A program made the translations under genes and the position numbers. Under the pieces are notes generated by a model. It made no database searches, was not told the origin of the DNA, and worked only from the letters and a program-made list of their open reading frames with translations. Below, piece by piece: positions 4,673 to 5,770 of a DNA stretch of 5,770 bases (the stretch's first letter is position 1; every line of letters begins with the position of its first letter). The stretch lies in the NCBI GenBank assembly GCA_947631075.1, contig CANRJU010000187.1:1-5770 (forward strand), written 5' to 3'. The stretch is from an uncultured Lachnospiraceae bacterium. GTDB lineage: Bacteria > Bacillota > Clostridia > Lachnospirales > Lachnospiraceae.

Positions 4673-5770
4673 ATGAGCAGACGAGTAGTAGTTACGGGAA
4701 TGGGAGCAGTTACGCCAATCGGCAACAACGTAAAGGATTTCTGGGAAAATGTAAAAAAGGGAACGGTCGGAATCGGACCTCTCACAAAGTTTGACACCAG
4801 CGCTTACAAGGCGCATCTGGCAGCGGAGGTAAAGGATTTTGATTCCACCCAGGTGATTGACAAGAAGTCCGCGAGGCGGATGGAGGATTTTGCCCAGTAC
4901 GTGGTGGTAGCGGCCAAGGAGGCGTTAGTGGACAGCGGCCTGGACATGGAGAAGGAGGATCCCTTCCGCGTGGGCTGCAGCGTGGGCTGCGGCATCGGCA
5001 GCCTGCAGTGCGTGCAGCGCAACTATGAGAGAATCCAGACCAAGGGACCGAACCGCGTGGAGCCTCTGATGATTCCGATGCTCATTTCCAATATGGCGGC
5101 AGGAAATATTTCCATCCAGTTCGGATTAAAGGGAAAAAATATCAACGTAGTTACCGCGTGCGCTACCGGCAACCACAATATCGGCGAGGCGTTCCGCTCG
5201 ATCCAGTACGGCGAGGCGGAAGTGATGGTAGCCGGAGGCGCGGAGAGCGCCATTACCGAGCTGGGCGTGGCAGGATTTACCGGGCTCAATGCCCTCTCCA
5301 CATCCGAGGATCCCAAGAGGGCGTCCATTCCGTTTGACGTGGACCGCGGCGGCTTTGTCATGGGCGAGGGAGCCGGTATTCTCGTGCTGGAGGAATTAGA
5401 GCACGCAAAGGCTAGAAACGCCCATATTTACGGCGAGGTAATCGGCTACGGGGCGACCAGCGACGCCTACCATGTGACGGCTCCTCTGGAGGACGGAAGC
5501 GGCGCGGCCAAGGCCATCGAGTACGCGATTAAGGACGCGGGCATTTCCCCGGAGGACATTGATTATGTCAACGCGCACGGAACGGGAACCCACATGAACG
5601 ACCTTTTTGAGACGCGGGCGCTGAAGCTGGCCATGGGCGACGCGGCCTACAAGTGCAAGATCAGCTCGACCAAGTCGATGGTGGGGCATCTGCTGGGAGC
5701 GGCCGGCGGCGTGGAGGCCATTGCCTGCATCAAATCCATCAATGAAAATTATGTGCATGCCAACGCGGGA
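4673..5770 (+). CDS. fabF: 3-oxoacyl-ACP synthase II, 3' end outside window
   Basis: An open frame of 366 codons from ATG 4673 to the window end; FabF is usually about 410-415 residues, so some 45-50 residues are missing. It condenses malonyl-ACP with acyl-ACP by decarboxylative Claisen condensation, elongating the chain. Residues: Cys163 in VTACATGNHNIGEAF (same number as E. coli FabF), His302 in NAHGTGT, Lys334 and His338 in STKSMVGHLLGAAGG. VTGMGAVTPIG at 7-17, IPMLISNMAAG at 134-144 and FDVDRGGFVMGEGAG at 221-235 are family signatures. TGGAGG (4658-4663) gives the start, and a second SD-like AAGGAG lies at 4648-4653. The 72-nt gap after fabG shows no terminator or promoter. Small departures are HGTGTHMND in place of the usual HGTST loop, and Cys at 102, 106 and 113. 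Confidence 0.96.
   Translation, partial: MSRRVVVTGMGAVTPIGNNVKDFWENVKKGTVGIGPLTKFDTSAYKAHLAAEVKDFDSTQVIDKKSARRMEDFAQYVVVAAKEALVDSGLDMEKEDPFRVGCSVGCGIGSLQCVQRNYERIQTKGPNRVEPLMIPMLISNMAAGNISIQFGLKGKNINVVTACATGNHNIGEAFRSIQYGEAEVMVAGGAESAITELGVAGFTGLNALSTSEDPKRASIPFDVDRGGFVMGEGAGILVLEELEHAKARNAHIYGEVIGYGATSDAYHVTAPLEDGSGAAKAIEYAIKDAGISPEDIDYVNAHGTGTHMNDLFETRALKLAMGDAAYKCKISSTKSMVGHLLGAAGGVEAIACIKSINENYVHANAG

Noticed and set aside
3863..4816. A 317-aa open frame on the minus strand opposite fabG
   Set aside because: It is a shadow of fabG, whose motifs and catalytic tetrad are complete; the minus frame shows no recognisable domain and no ribosome binding site, and long opposite frames are common in GC-rich genes.
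1..5770. CRISPR array, insertion sequence, prophage or defence system
   Set aside because: No regularly spaced repeats, transposase-like frames, terminal inverted repeats or phage genes were seen; all long genes are purine, nucleotide or fatty acid housekeeping genes.

Overview
This window reads as a stretch of chromosome from an anaerobic Firmicute, most likely of the Clostridia (Lachnospiraceae-like). The reasons are: a large PurL with its glutaminase domain fused at the C-terminus, a GC-rich coding and AT-rich intergenic pattern, strong GGAGG-type ribosome binding sites, a tRNA gene without encoded CCA, and a clostridial-style acpP-fabD-fabG-fabF order. This placement is inferred from the sequence alone; no database search was possible.

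Layout, all genes on the + strand. Positions 1-1324 hold the C-terminal 440 residues of phosphoribosylformylglycinamidine synthase (purL, purine synthesis), followed by two hairpins that look like terminators. Then comes maf (1509-2093), a nucleotide pyrophosphatase of the dTTP/UTP type. Its stop codon lies inside a perfect tandem 17-bp duplication that also forms hairpins. A near-consensus promoter (2139-2167) drives a tRNA-Thr(CGT) gene (2190-2262), which is closed by an intrinsic terminator.

From about 2377 onward the window is a type II fatty acid synthesis operon: acyl carrier protein (acpP), malonyl-CoA:ACP transacylase (fabD), 3-oxoacyl-ACP reductase (fabG) and 3-oxoacyl-ACP synthase II (fabF, cut by the window end at residue 366). 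FabD loads malonate onto AcpP, FabF condenses it with the growing acyl chain and FabG reduces the product. The dehydratase, the enoyl reductase, FabH and the acetyl-CoA carboxylase genes are not in the window. Two overlapping promoters precede acpP, with palindromes placed where a repressor could act on both.

The genes themselves are ordinary housekeeping genes, and I see no mobile element, CRISPR array, toxin-antitoxin pair or defence system. The most unusual signals are non-coding. First, a repeated two-hairpin element of about 32 nt occurs twice, upstream of maf and of fabD, ending 16-17 nt before each start codon. Second, the 196-nt acpP-fabD spacer contains a GUGA-capped hairpin, a long bulged hairpin, an orphan ribosome binding site and an AT-rich terminator-like hairpin.
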